From the IMG/VR virus record IMGVR_UViG_3300022935_001670, positions 1 through 36,960 of that record: DNA of 36,960 nucleotides, one strand, 5' to 3'. The notes under the pieces were generated by a model, which did no database searches, was not told the DNA's origin, and saw nothing but the letters and a program-made list of their open reading frames with translations. Below are positions 9,058-15,989 of this stretch, piece after piece. A program made the position numbers and the translations under genes. Each line of letters starts with the position of its first letter. The first letter of the stretch is position 1. This stretch comes from a virus.

Positions 9058-9450
9058 ATGATTAAAGGCAAAGTAAGACCAATCCATGCCGATGTACTAA
9101 TTTGTGATATGTACTTTGGTGAAATGAAAACAGCAGGTGGATTGTATATTCCATCGGATGATGCGAAAACCCACGGTGTTAAACCAAGATGGGGTAGGGT
9201 CTATGCCAAAGGTCCAGAAAATAATGAGGATTATCAAGTGGGTGATTGGATCCTCGTTGAACATGGTCGCTGGACAAGAAAGTTCAAAATAGAAGACGAA
9301 AACGGTGATAAGTTAGAAATTCAAAAAGTTGAACTTGAAGCAATCATTGCATATCAAAAAGAAAAACCTAACGATCTTGCCTATTGGGGTAAAGAGTATA
9401 ACGACGGCGAAGCAGCCACTATTGATCCAAGCCTATTTGTTAATAATTAG
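9058..9450 (+). CDS. GroES-like co-chaperonin (T4 gp31 role)
   Basis: 130 residues, longer than bacterial GroES (~97) and T4 gp31 (111). Recognisable GroES features are the N-terminal RPIHADVLICDMY, the mobile-loop/strand segment EMKTAGGLYIPSDDA (about residues 22-36), WGRVYAKGPEN, YQVGDWILVEHGRWT, and a late 'VELEAIIAY' strand. GroES-like phage proteins cap host GroEL and help fold the major capsid protein. The extra C-terminal ~25 residues have no GroES counterpart. Ribosome site AGGTGAG lies just upstream. The last 4 bases overlap the convergent minus-strand gene. Confidence 0.8.
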   Translation: MIKGKVRPIHADVLICDMYFGEMKTAGGLYIPSDDAKTHGVKPRWGRVYAKGPENNEDYQVGDWILVEHGRWTRKFKIEDENGDKLEIQKVELEAIIAYQKEKPNDLAYWGKEYNDGEAATIDPSLFVNN

Positions 9451-9683
9451 ACTGCTGTAGGAACTCCAAAAACATCAAGTTTATCTTCACGAACACAATA
9501 GACCATGTCTATTGGTTTTAGTTGAAACTCTATCTGCATATCTCTTTTAATTGAACCAGCATTGTAGCCAACATAAAGTTTGCATTCTTCCACTGTATCA
9601 AACTTAGGTTGCTGATACCAGAATACATCCTTGCTGCCGTCGGGATAGGTTCCCATCATTAACACTATTATGAACCATTTCAT
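9447..9683 (-). CDS. Small protein with hydrophobic N-terminus, unknown function
   Basis: 78 residues on the minus strand, ending within the stop region of the GroES-like gene. The N-terminus (MKWFIIVLMMGTYPDG) is a short hydrophobic stretch that could be a signal or membrane anchor. Two cysteines follow (VEECKLYVGY and DMVYCVRED), consistent with a small exported protein with one disulfide. A protein of similar design is encoded at 11135-11314. No clear ribosome site. Coding is supported by the absence of any other gene here and by its fit between neighbours. Confidence 0.5.
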   Translation of the reverse strand: MKWFIIVLMMGTYPDGSKDVFWYQQPKFDTVEECKLYVGYNAGSIKRDMQIEFQLKPIDMVYCVREDKLDVFGVPTAV

Positions 9684-9709
9684 AACAGTATTTAGATATA
9701 AAATAGCAG

Positions 9710-9898
9710 TTAATAACTGAGTGCTTTATCTGGACACAGCCTAAAGGTCAATGCCTTTCTCGGCCCACGTGTGGTGTTTATGGATACCTCCCCTGACTTT
9801 GGATGGAATTCAATTTTGGTAATCTTAGCCTTGCTATTGTTCTTGCCAACAAGGATTTCTTGGCCTACTTCGAGGTTTAAATTAAGATTTCTAATCAT
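9710..9898 (-). CDS. Small hypothetical protein
   Basis: 62 residues if started at the ATG whose complement ends at 9898; the ribosome site AAAGGAGA lies 5 bases upstream of it. A longer reading from 9916 would start inside that site and is less likely. The sequence has a beta-rich, KOW-like flavour (LEVGQEILVGKNNSKAKITK), suggestive of a small barrel, but no family is assigned. Together with 9447-9683 it forms a minus-strand pair diverging from the mazG operon. Confidence 0.55.
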   Translation of the reverse strand: MIRNLNLNLEVGQEILVGKNNSKAKITKIEFHPKSGEVSINTTRGPRKALTFRLCPDKALSY

Positions 9899-9948
9899 GG
9901 GATTCTCCTTTTGCATAACGATTGTTATAAAAATATTTACCAGATTGC

Positions 9949-9977
9949 TTGACAGTAATTAACAGATAGTATATAAT
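9949..9977 (+). promoter_or_regulatory. Consensus sigma70-type early promoter
   Basis: TTGACA (9949-9954) and TATAAT (9972-9977) are both perfect consensus hexamers with an exact 17-base spacer. Transcription would start near 9984, just ahead of the GAGGAG ribosome site (from ~9990) and TTG start (10002) of the mazG-like gene. This is expected for an early promoter read by unmodified host RNA polymerase. Confidence 0.85.
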
Positions 9978-10001
9978 ATATGTAAATTAGAGGAGTTTAA
10001 A

Positions 10002-10445
10002 TTGTCTAACATTGATCTAAACAAATACAAGGAATTCGTAGAAAAGGTTACATCTGACGAATCAAATGATCCAAATCGCTTGTATGGACGCTTGGGATAT
10101 CTAAGTGGCTATGCACACAAAACAGAAGCAGAAGTGCAGGACGAAGCACCGTGCAATGTTTCATTACTGCTTACTGGTGGCATCGGTTTGAGTTCAGAAA
10201 CTGGAGAACTAAATGAAATTATTAAAAAGGTTATATTCCAAGGCAAACCTTGGAACGAGGATGTTCGCTTTCACCTTAAACGAGAACTGGGCGATATTCT
10301 TTGGTATTGGGTTAATACTTGCAGAGCATTGGATCTTGACCCTAACGAAGTAGTGGAGGAAAACGTGGAGAAACTCAAGGCACGATATCCAGGCGGAGAG
10401 TTTGATGTGCATTACAGCGAAAATAGGAAGGACGGAGATCTCTAA
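10002..10445 (+). CDS. mazG: MazG-like nucleotide pyrophosphohydrolase
   Basis: 147 residues from a TTG start with GAGGAG 6-7 bases upstream. The all-alpha MazG signature is present: E66-TG-E69-xx-E72 (ETGELNEIIKK) and, ~25 residues on, E95-LG-D98 (RELGDILWYW), the ExxE...ExxD metal-binding arrangement. The C-terminal helix (NVEKLKARYPGGEF) is typical of phage members. MazG hydrolyses (d)NTPs to monophosphates; phage copies have been proposed to adjust (p)ppGpp or nucleotide pools. First gene of the early operon behind the consensus promoter; the next gene starts inside its 3' end. Confidence 0.85.
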   Translation: MSNIDLNKYKEFVEKVTSDESNDPNRLYGRLGYLSGYAHKTEAEVQDEAPCNVSLLLTGGIGLSSETGELNEIIKKVIFQGKPWNEDVRFHLKRELGDILWYWVNTCRALDLDPNEVVEENVEKLKARYPGGEFDVHYSENRKDGDL

Positions 10446-10815
10446 GAAGAAGCCAGATAATGTAGTGGATAATCCAAACTCACTACCATATCCTACAAAT
10501 GTTGGTGCTCCTGCATTTACCATTCCTGACGTCCTTAAACACAAGAATGAACGCGGAGTGAATGCAACACATCATTTGGAAACACGATTCGAGGAACTAA
10601 AACGGAAATATTTTGATTTAGTTTCTCTTGCAGAAGATACCGAACTCGTGTATAATGCAAAGTATGCTTTTATTCCTGTCGTGGGAAAGACGTATCATCT
10701 ATATGTAGGATACGATGATAAACTGTTCCTAAGCATAATAGAACCGGAAAGAGTTTCTTGGGATTGCAAGGGCAGTTTTAAACTCACGGCAGACAGCACT
10801 TGGGAGAGACAATGA
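10405..10815 (+). CDS. DUF2452-like conserved phage protein
   Basis: 136 residues from ATG 10405 (TTG 10402 is also possible), with GGAGAG a few bases upstream, inside the end of mazG in another frame. The sequence NVVDNPNSLPYPTNVGAPAF, then ETRFEELKRKYFDLV, VYNAKYAFIPVVGKTYHLY and LSIIEPERVSW, matches the conserved pattern of a domain of unknown function common in phages and proteobacteria (DUF2452-type). The true start may lie nearer the 'KKPDNVV' segment, but no standard start codon with a good ribosome site was found there. Biochemical role unknown. Confidence 0.7.
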   Translation: MCITAKIGRTEISKKKPDNVVDNPNSLPYPTNVGAPAFTIPDVLKHKNERGVNATHHLETRFEELKRKYFDLVSLAEDTELVYNAKYAFIPVVGKTYHLYVGYDDKLFLSIIEPERVSWDCKGSFKLTADSTWERQ

Positions 10816-11138
10816 AATTTAAAAGTTCAAGTATAGAAGGCGTAGTTGTTAAGAATGACGACCGCTATATTGTAAAGGACAATACAACACTAAAAAATCT
10901 TGTTGTTAGTAGCACAAGATTAAATCCACGCAAAAGCACAAGCGGACACAAGCATGAAGGACAGGAAGAAGTTTACATGTTCTTAGAAGGTCACGGAACA
11001 ATGGAACTTGACGATGTGACTTATAATGTTGAAGCGGGCGATACTGTTTTAATAGAAGACGGTGTGTTTCATCGTGTTCACGCAGGCACGGAAGAATTAT
11101 ATTTTGTATGCGTATTTGACGGAAGGAGAAAGTTTTGA
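10812..11138 (+). CDS. Cupin-domain protein
   Basis: 108 residues; ATG 10812 is preferred over the upstream TTG 10800 because GGGAGAG precedes it by 4-5 bases. Single conserved beta-barrel with cupin motif 1 residues H46, H48, E52 (GHKHEGQEEVY) and a motif 2 histidine H87 (VFHRV), so a complete metal site is likely. It resembles small stand-alone cupins related to sugar isomerases or epimerases; the substrate is not predictable. Overlaps the preceding stop by 4 bases and shares TTTTGA with the next start. Confidence 0.8.
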   Translation: MKFKSSSIEGVVVKNDDRYIVKDNTTLKNLVVSSTRLNPRKSTSGHKHEGQEEVYMFLEGHGTMELDDVTYNVEAGDTVLIEDGVFHRVHAGTEELYFVCVFDGRRKF

Positions 11139-11314
11139 AATCATTTATAGTATATGTATGGATGATCGCAGCCTACAATGGCAATCCCATTGTGGTGGGT
11201 GAATTTGAAAACTGTGATCAGGGCATTGCCACAGCAAATAATTTTTTCCCAGGATATGTTGCACTACATTGCATTACGCCTGATCTAACACCTCCCGGAG
11301 GCGTTGCTCTGTGA
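11135..11314 (+). CDS. Small protein with hydrophobic N-terminus (TTG start)
   Basis: 59 residues, start TTG overlapping the cupin stop, with GGAAGGAGA 5-6 bases upstream supporting that start. The sequence begins MKSFIVYVWMIAAYNG and contains two cysteines (EFENCDQG and ALHCITPD). Its layout parallels the minus-strand protein at 9447-9683: short hydrophobic start, a mid Cys and a late Cys. Probably exported or membrane-bound; function unknown. Its last bases overlap the GTG start of the cytidylyltransferase gene. Confidence 0.6.
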   Translation: MKSFIVYVWMIAAYNGNPIVVGEFENCDQGIATANNFFPGYVALHCITPDLTPPGGVAL

Positions 11315-11721
11315 GGATAGGGTTTACAGCATCAGCATTTGATCTGTTCCACAGCGGACACGTGGCAATGTTGAAAGAAGCAAGATCAAATTGTGATTAT
11401 ATGATTGTAGGATTACAAACTGATCCCACAATTGATAGACCCGAAAAGAACAAACCCGTCCAAAGTGTATTTGAAAGATACGTGCAATTGGAAGGCTGCA
11501 AGTATATTGACGAAATCATTCCCTATGCAACTGAACAGGATCTTTTGGACATATTCCTAACCTACAAGATTGACGTTCGCTTTATTGGAGAAGAATACAA
11601 GTCCAAAGATTATACGGGCAAACAATTATGTCTTGACAAGGGCATAGAAATATACTATAATAGTAGACAACACTCATTTAGCACGAGTGGTTTACGTAAA
11701 AGGATAAAGGATACAAAATGA
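11311..11721 (+). CDS. Cytidylyltransferase-like nucleotidyltransferase (TagD/GCT type)
   Basis: 136 residues from GTG 11311. The HxGH motif is H14-S-G-H17 (FDLFHSGHVAML), with ERYVQLEGCKYIDEIIPY in the position of the family's RY..V...K.VDEVI segment and a C-terminal STSGLRKRI matching the ISTSxxxxRI signature. This family transfers CMP (or AMP) to phosphate-bearing alcohols or sugars, for example glycerol-3-phosphate. With the neighbouring cupin, a role in modifying a nucleotide-activated sugar or lipid head group is conceivable but unproven. Confidence 0.8.
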   Translation: MRIGFTASAFDLFHSGHVAMLKEARSNCDYMIVGLQTDPTIDRPEKNKPVQSVFERYVQLEGCKYIDEIIPYATEQDLLDIFLTYKIDVRFIGEEYKSKDYTGKQLCLDKGIEIYYNSRQHSFSTSGLRKRIKDTK

Positions 11722-11894
11722 AACTTCCGGATGGATTACAAAAAACAGGAATTACAACTATGGGTGCTGCCGGTATAGCACTTATGGTTTTACATATCAT
11801 GGGATACTTAACAGGCTGGGCGTGGCCTATATTGTACGTGATTATGATACTAACAGCATTTGCTTCGGAAACTTCTAATAAGGTAAGAATGTAA
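11718..11894 (+). CDS. Small two-helix membrane protein
   Basis: 58 residues, ATGA overlap with the previous stop and TAATG overlap with gp44. Two hydrophobic segments (about residues 12-31 and 34-49: GAAGIALMVLHIMGYL and WPILYVIMILTAF) predict a small inner-membrane protein. Its placement with tight coupling on both sides supports real coding. Function unknown. Confidence 0.6.
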   Translation: MKLPDGLQKTGITTMGAAGIALMVLHIMGYLTGWAWPILYVIMILTAFASETSNKVRM

Positions 11895-12808
11895 TGAAAG
11901 AATTATGGGTAGAAAAATATCGTCCTAAGTCATTGGATGGTTATGTTTTTAGAGATGAGCATCAACGAAAACAAGCACAGAGCTGGATTAAAGAAAAATC
12001 AATTCCACATTTATTGTTTAGTGGTGCGGCGGGCATTGGTAAGACCACAATGGCCAAGATTCTCATCAACGAACTTGAGATACCCGATTATGATGTTTTA
12101 GAAATTAACGCATCACGAACAAACTCTGTTGATGCTGTTCGTGATAAGATCACAAACTTTGTGCAGATGATTCCATTTGGTCCATTCAAGGTTGTGCTAC
12201 TTGATGAGGCTGATTACTTGAGTCCAAACGCACAGGCAGCACTGCGTGGTGTTATGGAAGAGTATCACAGCACAGCACGTTTTATTCTTACTTGTAACTA
12301 TCCTAACAGAATTATTCCTGCACTGCATTCACGTTGCCAGGGCTATCACATTGAACGAATTGACCAAACAGAATTTACGGCAAGGGTGGCAACAATCCTC
12401 GTAGAAGAAAAAATAGATGTTGATCTTGAAACGCTTGATCTGTACGTAAAAGCAACATATCCGGATTTGAGAAAATGCATCAACATGGTGCAACAAAATG
12501 TTAGTGATGGCAAACTGCATGCTCCAAGCAAGGGCGATGAAGGTGCCGCTGATTGGAAGTTTGACATGGTTGAATTGTTTAAGGCAGGCAAGATTACAGA
12601 AGCAAGACAATTGCTTTGCGGAAAACTAAAAGCAGAAGAAATGGAAGAAGTTTATCGTTGGCTGTATGACAATTTAGAAATTTTTGGTGAAGAAGAAAAA
12701 CAGGACACGGCTGTCTTGATTATTAAACAGGGACTTGTGGATCACACATTAGTTGCTGATCCGGAAATAAATCTTGCCGCGGTGTTAATTAAACTGGCAA
12801 GGTTATAG
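11894..12808 (+). CDS. 44: Clamp-loader large subunit (gp44-like AAA+ ATPase)
   Basis: 304 residues. N-terminal LWVEKYRPKSLDGYVF is the clamp-loader signature. Walker A is GAAGIGKT (44-51), Walker B LLDEAD (102-107), sensor 1 ILTCNYPNRIIP, and the SRC arginine-finger motif LHSRCQ follows. Length agrees with T4 gp44 (319). It would form the ATPase part of the loader that opens the gp45 clamp onto primer-template. The small subunit gp62 was not found nearby and the clamp gene lies about 21 kb downstream. Confidence 0.9.
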   Translation: MKELWVEKYRPKSLDGYVFRDEHQRKQAQSWIKEKSIPHLLFSGAAGIGKTTMAKILINELEIPDYDVLEINASRTNSVDAVRDKITNFVQMIPFGPFKVVLLDEADYLSPNAQAALRGVMEEYHSTARFILTCNYPNRIIPALHSRCQGYHIERIDQTEFTARVATILVEEKIDVDLETLDLYVKATYPDLRKCINMVQQNVSDGKLHAPSKGDEGAADWKFDMVELFKAGKITEARQLLCGKLKAEEMEEVYRWLYDNLEIFGEEEKQDTAVLIIKQGLVDHTLVADPEINLAAVLIKLARL

Positions 12809-13060
12809 TTGAAAATAAGATATTATCATAAGATAGATGGTTGGAGATGGTTAGGATTCATACTGGCAATGGTCAGTGCATTCACACTGAGCGGTGGTAA
12901 TCCCAATGTGCAGTGGATGGGTTGGGCAGTTGCTCTCGCATCATGTAGCATATGGATTTGGATGGGAATTAAGGACAAGGATGTGCCGAGGGCACTCATG
13001 GAGTTAATGTATTTGTTATTGGCTGTTAGAGGTGTTTGGAATTGGTTAGAGATTAACTAA
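12809..13060 (+). CDS. Small membrane protein
   Basis: 83 residues from TTG 12809, immediately after the gp44 stop, with AAGG about 7 bases upstream. Three hydrophobic segments (WLGFILAMVSAFTLSG, WMGWAVALASCSIWIWMGI, LMYLLLAVRGVWNWL) predict a compact integral membrane protein. The stop codon shares one base with the next ATG. No functional motif was identified. Confidence 0.6.
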   Translation: MKIRYYHKIDGWRWLGFILAMVSAFTLSGGNPNVQWMGWAVALASCSIWIWMGIKDKDVPRALMELMYLLLAVRGVWNWLEIN

Positions 13061-13461
13061 TGATTCTTGATAAAATTAGACAGGCAGGCGAGGATCTTAG
13101 GATGCTTGAAGGACACGACAGGCTACAATATCTGGTAGACAAGGCACGAGAAGTAGAACCCTTACCGGAAGAAGCCAAGACAGAACAGAACAGGATACAT
13201 GGCTGTGCCTCAAAGTTGTGGATCATAGGTGGCGCAGATAAAGATAACTTGATGCGTTATCGAGCAGATGGCGATGCATTCATTACAAAGGGAACTGCCA
13301 AGGTAGTTACGGACATCGTGAATGGTTGCCATAAAAGCGAAGTGGCACATCTCACAGTTGATGACTTTGAACAATTAGGCATCAAGGAACTGCTTACAAT
13401 GCAGAGACAAAGCGGCTTGGGGCAACTAATTAATAGAATAATAGGAATAGCAAATGCTTAG
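13060..13461 (+). CDS. SufE-like sulfur acceptor protein
   Basis: 133 residues, close to E. coli SufE (138). The active-site cysteine lies in RIHGCASKLW (C49), matching the VxGCQSxVW motif, and the YRADGDAFITKGTAKVV segment matches 'ADSDAxIvxGLxAll'. SufE accepts sulfane sulfur from the SufS cysteine desulfurase and activates it for Fe-S cluster assembly. The partner SufS would be host-derived. It is immediately followed by a ferredoxin gene, which suggests the phage supports Fe-S supply during infection. Confidence 0.85.
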   Translation: MILDKIRQAGEDLRMLEGHDRLQYLVDKAREVEPLPEEAKTEQNRIHGCASKLWIIGGADKDNLMRYRADGDAFITKGTAKVVTDIVNGCHKSEVAHLTVDDFEQLGIKELLTMQRQSGLGQLINRIIGIANA

Positions 13462-13470
13462 GAGTATAAT

Positions 13471-13830
13471 ATGGCACACTTAGTAGATGATAGATGTATT
13501 AATTGTAGACACACAACTTGTGTTAGCGTTTGCCCCGTAGATTGTTTTTACGAGGGAGAAAATATGTTGGTAATTAATCCAAGCGAATGTATCGATTGTG
13601 GTGTATGCATTCCGGAATGTCCGGAAGAAGCAATATACCAAACAGACGATGTCAACGATCCTTGGTACAAACACAACGAATATTTTTCAGAAATATGGCC
13701 AAATATTACTAAACAGAGAACACCAATGTTTGAATACAGTCATTGGGCCGGAAAAGAAAAAGGCGAAAAGACAAAATATTTTAAGAAAGGGCCAGGAGGA
13801 AAGCCTGATCCAAGATTAGGAGAAAAGTAA
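13471..13830 (+). CDS. fdxA: FdxA-type 7Fe ferredoxin
   Basis: 119 residues with AGGAG upstream. Cysteines C9, C12, C17, C21, C25, C40, C43, C46 and C50 reproduce the Azotobacter FdI pattern shifted by one residue: C9/C17/C50 for a 3Fe-4S cluster, C21/C40/C43/C46 for a 4Fe-4S cluster, with the two extra cysteines (12, 25) also conserved. The CPVDCFYEGENMLVI segment is diagnostic of FdxA. The C-terminal ~45 residues are basic and less conserved. An electron carrier acting in the cytoplasm; the partner is unknown. Ends in a hairpin separating it from convergent phoH. Confidence 0.9.
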   Translation: MAHLVDDRCINCRHTTCVSVCPVDCFYEGENMLVINPSECIDCGVCIPECPEEAIYQTDDVNDPWYKHNEYFSEIWPNITKQRTPMFEYSHWAGKEKGEKTKYFKKGPGGKPDPRLGEK

Positions 13831-13834
13831 AATA

Positions 13835-13858
13835 TTGGGGGATCTAATGACCCCCCAA
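13835..13858. terminator. Hairpin between convergent ferredoxin and phoH genes
   Basis: TTGGGGG (13835-13841) pairs with CCCCCAA (13852-13858) around a 10-base loop. On the minus strand the stem is followed by ATATTTTACTTTT, a fair U-rich tract that would end phoH transcription; on the plus strand no U-run follows, so plus-strand termination would be weak. Confidence 0.65.
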
Positions 13859-13862
13859 GGTA

Positions 13863-14582
13863 TTATTCGTCGCCGTAGATTTCTAAAATTTCCTTAACCG
13901 CTTCGTGTCTTTCTATATCATGTTTTGTAAAGCGGCAGATATCAACATACTGATGGTTATTAAAGTTGTTATACAACCCAAGGAACTGAAGTAACCCATT
14001 ATTGCTTGGCCTATCAGCCTGTTGCAAATCACCGGTTACCACCATCTTTGATCCTTCGCCCAATCTTGTCAGCAACATTTTCATCTGACTTGGCGTTGCG
14101 TTTTGCATTTCATCCGCTATGATAACGGAGTTTTTAAATGTTCTACCTCGCATGTATGCGAGTGGTGCTACTTCAACTATTCCCTCTCTTACTTGTCTTT
14201 CAATTTCAGCCTGGCAGAAGTTGTCAGAAAAAACGTCAAAAATAGGACGAGTCCATGGTGCCATTTTTTCATTTAAATCTCCTGGCAAAAATCCATGTTG
14301 TTCATCCACCGAGACCGCAGGTCTTGTAATTACGATCTTATCGCACAATTTGTCCTTGAATTCATTAATGGCCCATTGGACAGCAATCATGGTTTTACCC
14401 GTTCCTGCAGGACCAATAGCAAACACGATGTGTTTGTCTTCTGTGTCCAGCATTTTTAAGTAAATTTCCTGACTGAAATTTTTGGGAGTAATGTGTATTC
14501 TTTTTGATTTGTGAGAGTTGATGTTTACGATGTTGCTATACGCTGCGTTGTGACCCGCATGGGCCTTGTGTTTTCTCTTCAT
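13863..14582 (-). CDS. phoH: PhoH-like ATPase
   Basis: 239 residues. Walker A is GPAGTGKT (57-64), followed by AVQWAINEF, ITRPAVSVDEQHGFLPGDL, a Walker B-like SVIIADEMQNATPSQMKM, and a VVTGDLQQADRP sensor segment, all characteristic of the PhoH NTPase/helicase-like family. The N-terminal ~35 residues are basic and His-rich. phoH is one of the commonest host-like genes in marine phages; its RNA-related role is unsettled. The only larger gene here on the minus strand; a small ORF at 14579-14668 overlaps its start. Confidence 0.9.
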   Translation of the reverse strand: MKRKHKAHAGHNAAYSNIVNINSHKSKRIHITPKNFSQEIYLKMLDTEDKHIVFAIGPAGTGKTMIAVQWAINEFKDKLCDKIVITRPAVSVDEQHGFLPGDLNEKMAPWTRPIFDVFSDNFCQAEIERQVREGIVEVAPLAYMRGRTFKNSVIIADEMQNATPSQMKMLLTRLGEGSKMVVTGDLQQADRPSNNGLLQFLGLYNNFNNHQYVDICRFTKHDIERHEAVKEILEIYGDE

Positions 14583-14668
14583 ATTAAGGAATATCCTCCG
14601 TGTTTGAAAAAAGCCCAGACACGGCGTCTTAATATATCCAGCGATGTAAAAAGTCCGTATCCGAACAT
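14579..14668 (-). CDS. Possible 29-residue ORF coupled to phoH
   Basis: On the minus strand an ATG (complement of 14666-14668) opens a 29-residue frame (MFGYGLFTSLDILRRRVWAF...) that ends in TGA overlapping the phoH ATG (ATGA). The C-terminal HGGYSL codons contain the GGAGG that would serve as the phoH ribosome site, 12 bases from the phoH start. The arrangement suggests translational coupling, but the ORF has no obvious ribosome site and could be fortuitous. Confidence 0.35.
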   Translation of the reverse strand: MFGYGLFTSLDILRRRVWAFFKHGGYSLI

Positions 14669-14719
14669 ACTATTATTTAATGGAAGATTTAAGAAATAAT
14701 AGCGTAACATATTAAAAAC

Positions 14720-14727
14720 GATAAATA
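14720..14727 (+). promoter_or_regulatory. Candidate T4-type late promoter (GATAAATA)
   Basis: GATAAATA lies 15 bases ahead of ATG 14743, with the ribosome site TAGGAGA between. It is in noncoding DNA, so unlike several similar elements it is not constrained by a stop codon. It fits a T4-like late promoter driving the block that runs into the lysis genes. Confidence 0.65.
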
Positions 14728-14742
14728 CATTAGGAGACTAAT

Positions 14743-15258
14743 ATGGCCAGCATAAAAGAAATTATTGATAATATTGAACAGATTTATGGTTCTAACAACA
14801 GTTTAAACCTTCTAAAGGACTTTGAGCGTGTTGTTGACGAATTAGACTTATACGTCTATGATAACTGGATGGACGGTGAGTTAGCAGAAGGACCCAAAGA
14901 AGATAGGTACTTTGTAGAATGCACATTTATGTGGCCCAAGGAAAATATGCCAGAACCGGCTGGCGGAAAGCGATTGCTTGAATATGGATGTAAAGTATCA
15001 TATGCAGAATCCATGCTTAAAGAAGTTAGAAAAATAAAAACTCCAGATGATATTCGACCAGGAACAAAAAAAGGTAAAATTGACTACAAACCAATATGGA
15101 TGGTAAAGATCAAGATGCCTAAGAGATTAATGAAGAACATTGATAGAGGATATACTAACCTTGATAGAAATAAGGTTCAGGATGTTCTAAATCAAGGTAA
15201 CAATATCTTAGAACCAGTTGAGCAAATGGCACCACAAGGCGAGACGGATGAACAATAA
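14743..15258 (+). CDS. Conserved late phage protein, unknown function
   Basis: 171 residues, GGAGA ribosome site 7 bases upstream and a late-type promoter. N-terminal helices (IKEIIDNIEQIYGSNNSL, then LLKDFERVVDELDLYVYDNW) are followed by an alpha/beta region containing DRYFVECTFMWPKENMP, IWMVKIKMPKRLMKN, and an acidic tail. No family was recognised. Late timing and position before the lysis cassette suggest a virion or assembly role. Its 3' end overlaps the next gene by 11 bases. Confidence 0.65.
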   Translation: MASIKEIIDNIEQIYGSNNSLNLLKDFERVVDELDLYVYDNWMDGELAEGPKEDRYFVECTFMWPKENMPEPAGGKRLLEYGCKVSYAESMLKEVRKIKTPDDIRPGTKKGKIDYKPIWMVKIKMPKRLMKNIDRGYTNLDRNKVQDVLNQGNNILEPVEQMAPQGETDEQ

Positions 15259-15988
15259 ACAGGACAAAAAAGTTTTAGAAGAAGGTCTTCGCAAAGGAGA
15301 TCTCCAGGAAATGATCTATTCTATTTTTGAAATAGACACATTTAGATCGAAGATGGGAGAGGATAAAGATGTTTGTGTTTTAACATTCCAATCAAAGGAT
15401 AGATATCCAGCAAAGGACTTTATGGAATTTGTCGAAAAAGGTTATCCATTTGTATTGGATGCTGATGTTAGTGCAGGAGAAAATAAGGATGGAGAATATT
15501 CTATTTTTGTAGAGATTGAAAGAACTCCTAAACTGGCAGATGACATTATGGAAATGTTATACGGACTTTCGAGATTAACAAATGTTAATGATTGGGAATA
15601 TAAGTTTTATAAAAATAATGAGTTGGTAAAGGCAACAACTGAAAATTTAAGATCGATTCCTAATTCACCTAAGATGTATGAAGCGTCCATGCAGAAATTT
15701 AGAACCGAGGAAGTTAAGAGTTTCTTTGATAAAACATTGATGGACGATTTGACTCTTGATGAAAATATTATTACCATTCATAAACCTTTTGGAAATGTTT
15801 ACAAATTTGAAATGGTTGATGAAGGTATAAACGAAGGTGTTAATGAAGCCCCAGCCGTTGACGAACATGCAATGGCAGAAATTTTTTGGTTAACAAAAGT
15901 AATGGGCAATTATGACATTAACAAATATGGTGAGAATTTTCTTTTCACCAATGGAAGTAAAACTAAATTACTTAAAAGGGTAAATTAA
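15248..15988 (+). CDS. Conserved late phage protein, unknown function
   Basis: 246 residues starting at ATG 15248; an earlier in-frame TTG (15218) lacks a good ribosome site and would extend the overlap. The sequence contains CVLTFQSKDRYPAKDFMEFV, an EYSIFVEIERTP strand pair, and a C-terminal region with DEHAMAEIFWLTKVMGNYD. The pattern is alpha/beta without a catalytic signature I recognise. It pairs with the previous gene (overlap 11 bases) and precedes the endolysin by one base. Confidence 0.6.
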   Translation: MNNKQDKKVLEEGLRKGDLQEMIYSIFEIDTFRSKMGEDKDVCVLTFQSKDRYPAKDFMEFVEKGYPFVLDADVSAGENKDGEYSIFVEIERTPKLADDIMEMLYGLSRLTNVNDWEYKFYKNNELVKATTENLRSIPNSPKMYEASMQKFRTEEVKSFFDKTLMDDLTLDENIITIHKPFGNVYKFEMVDEGINEGVNEAPAVDEHAMAEIFWLTKVMGNYDINKYGENFLFTNGSKTKLLKRVN

Positions 15989-15989
15989 A

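Noticed and set aside
13465-13470. TATAAT immediately before the ferredoxin ATG
   Set aside because: No acceptable -35 lies 16-18 bases upstream, and the hexamer falls between the AGGAG ribosome site and the start codon; chance in AT-rich spacer DNA.
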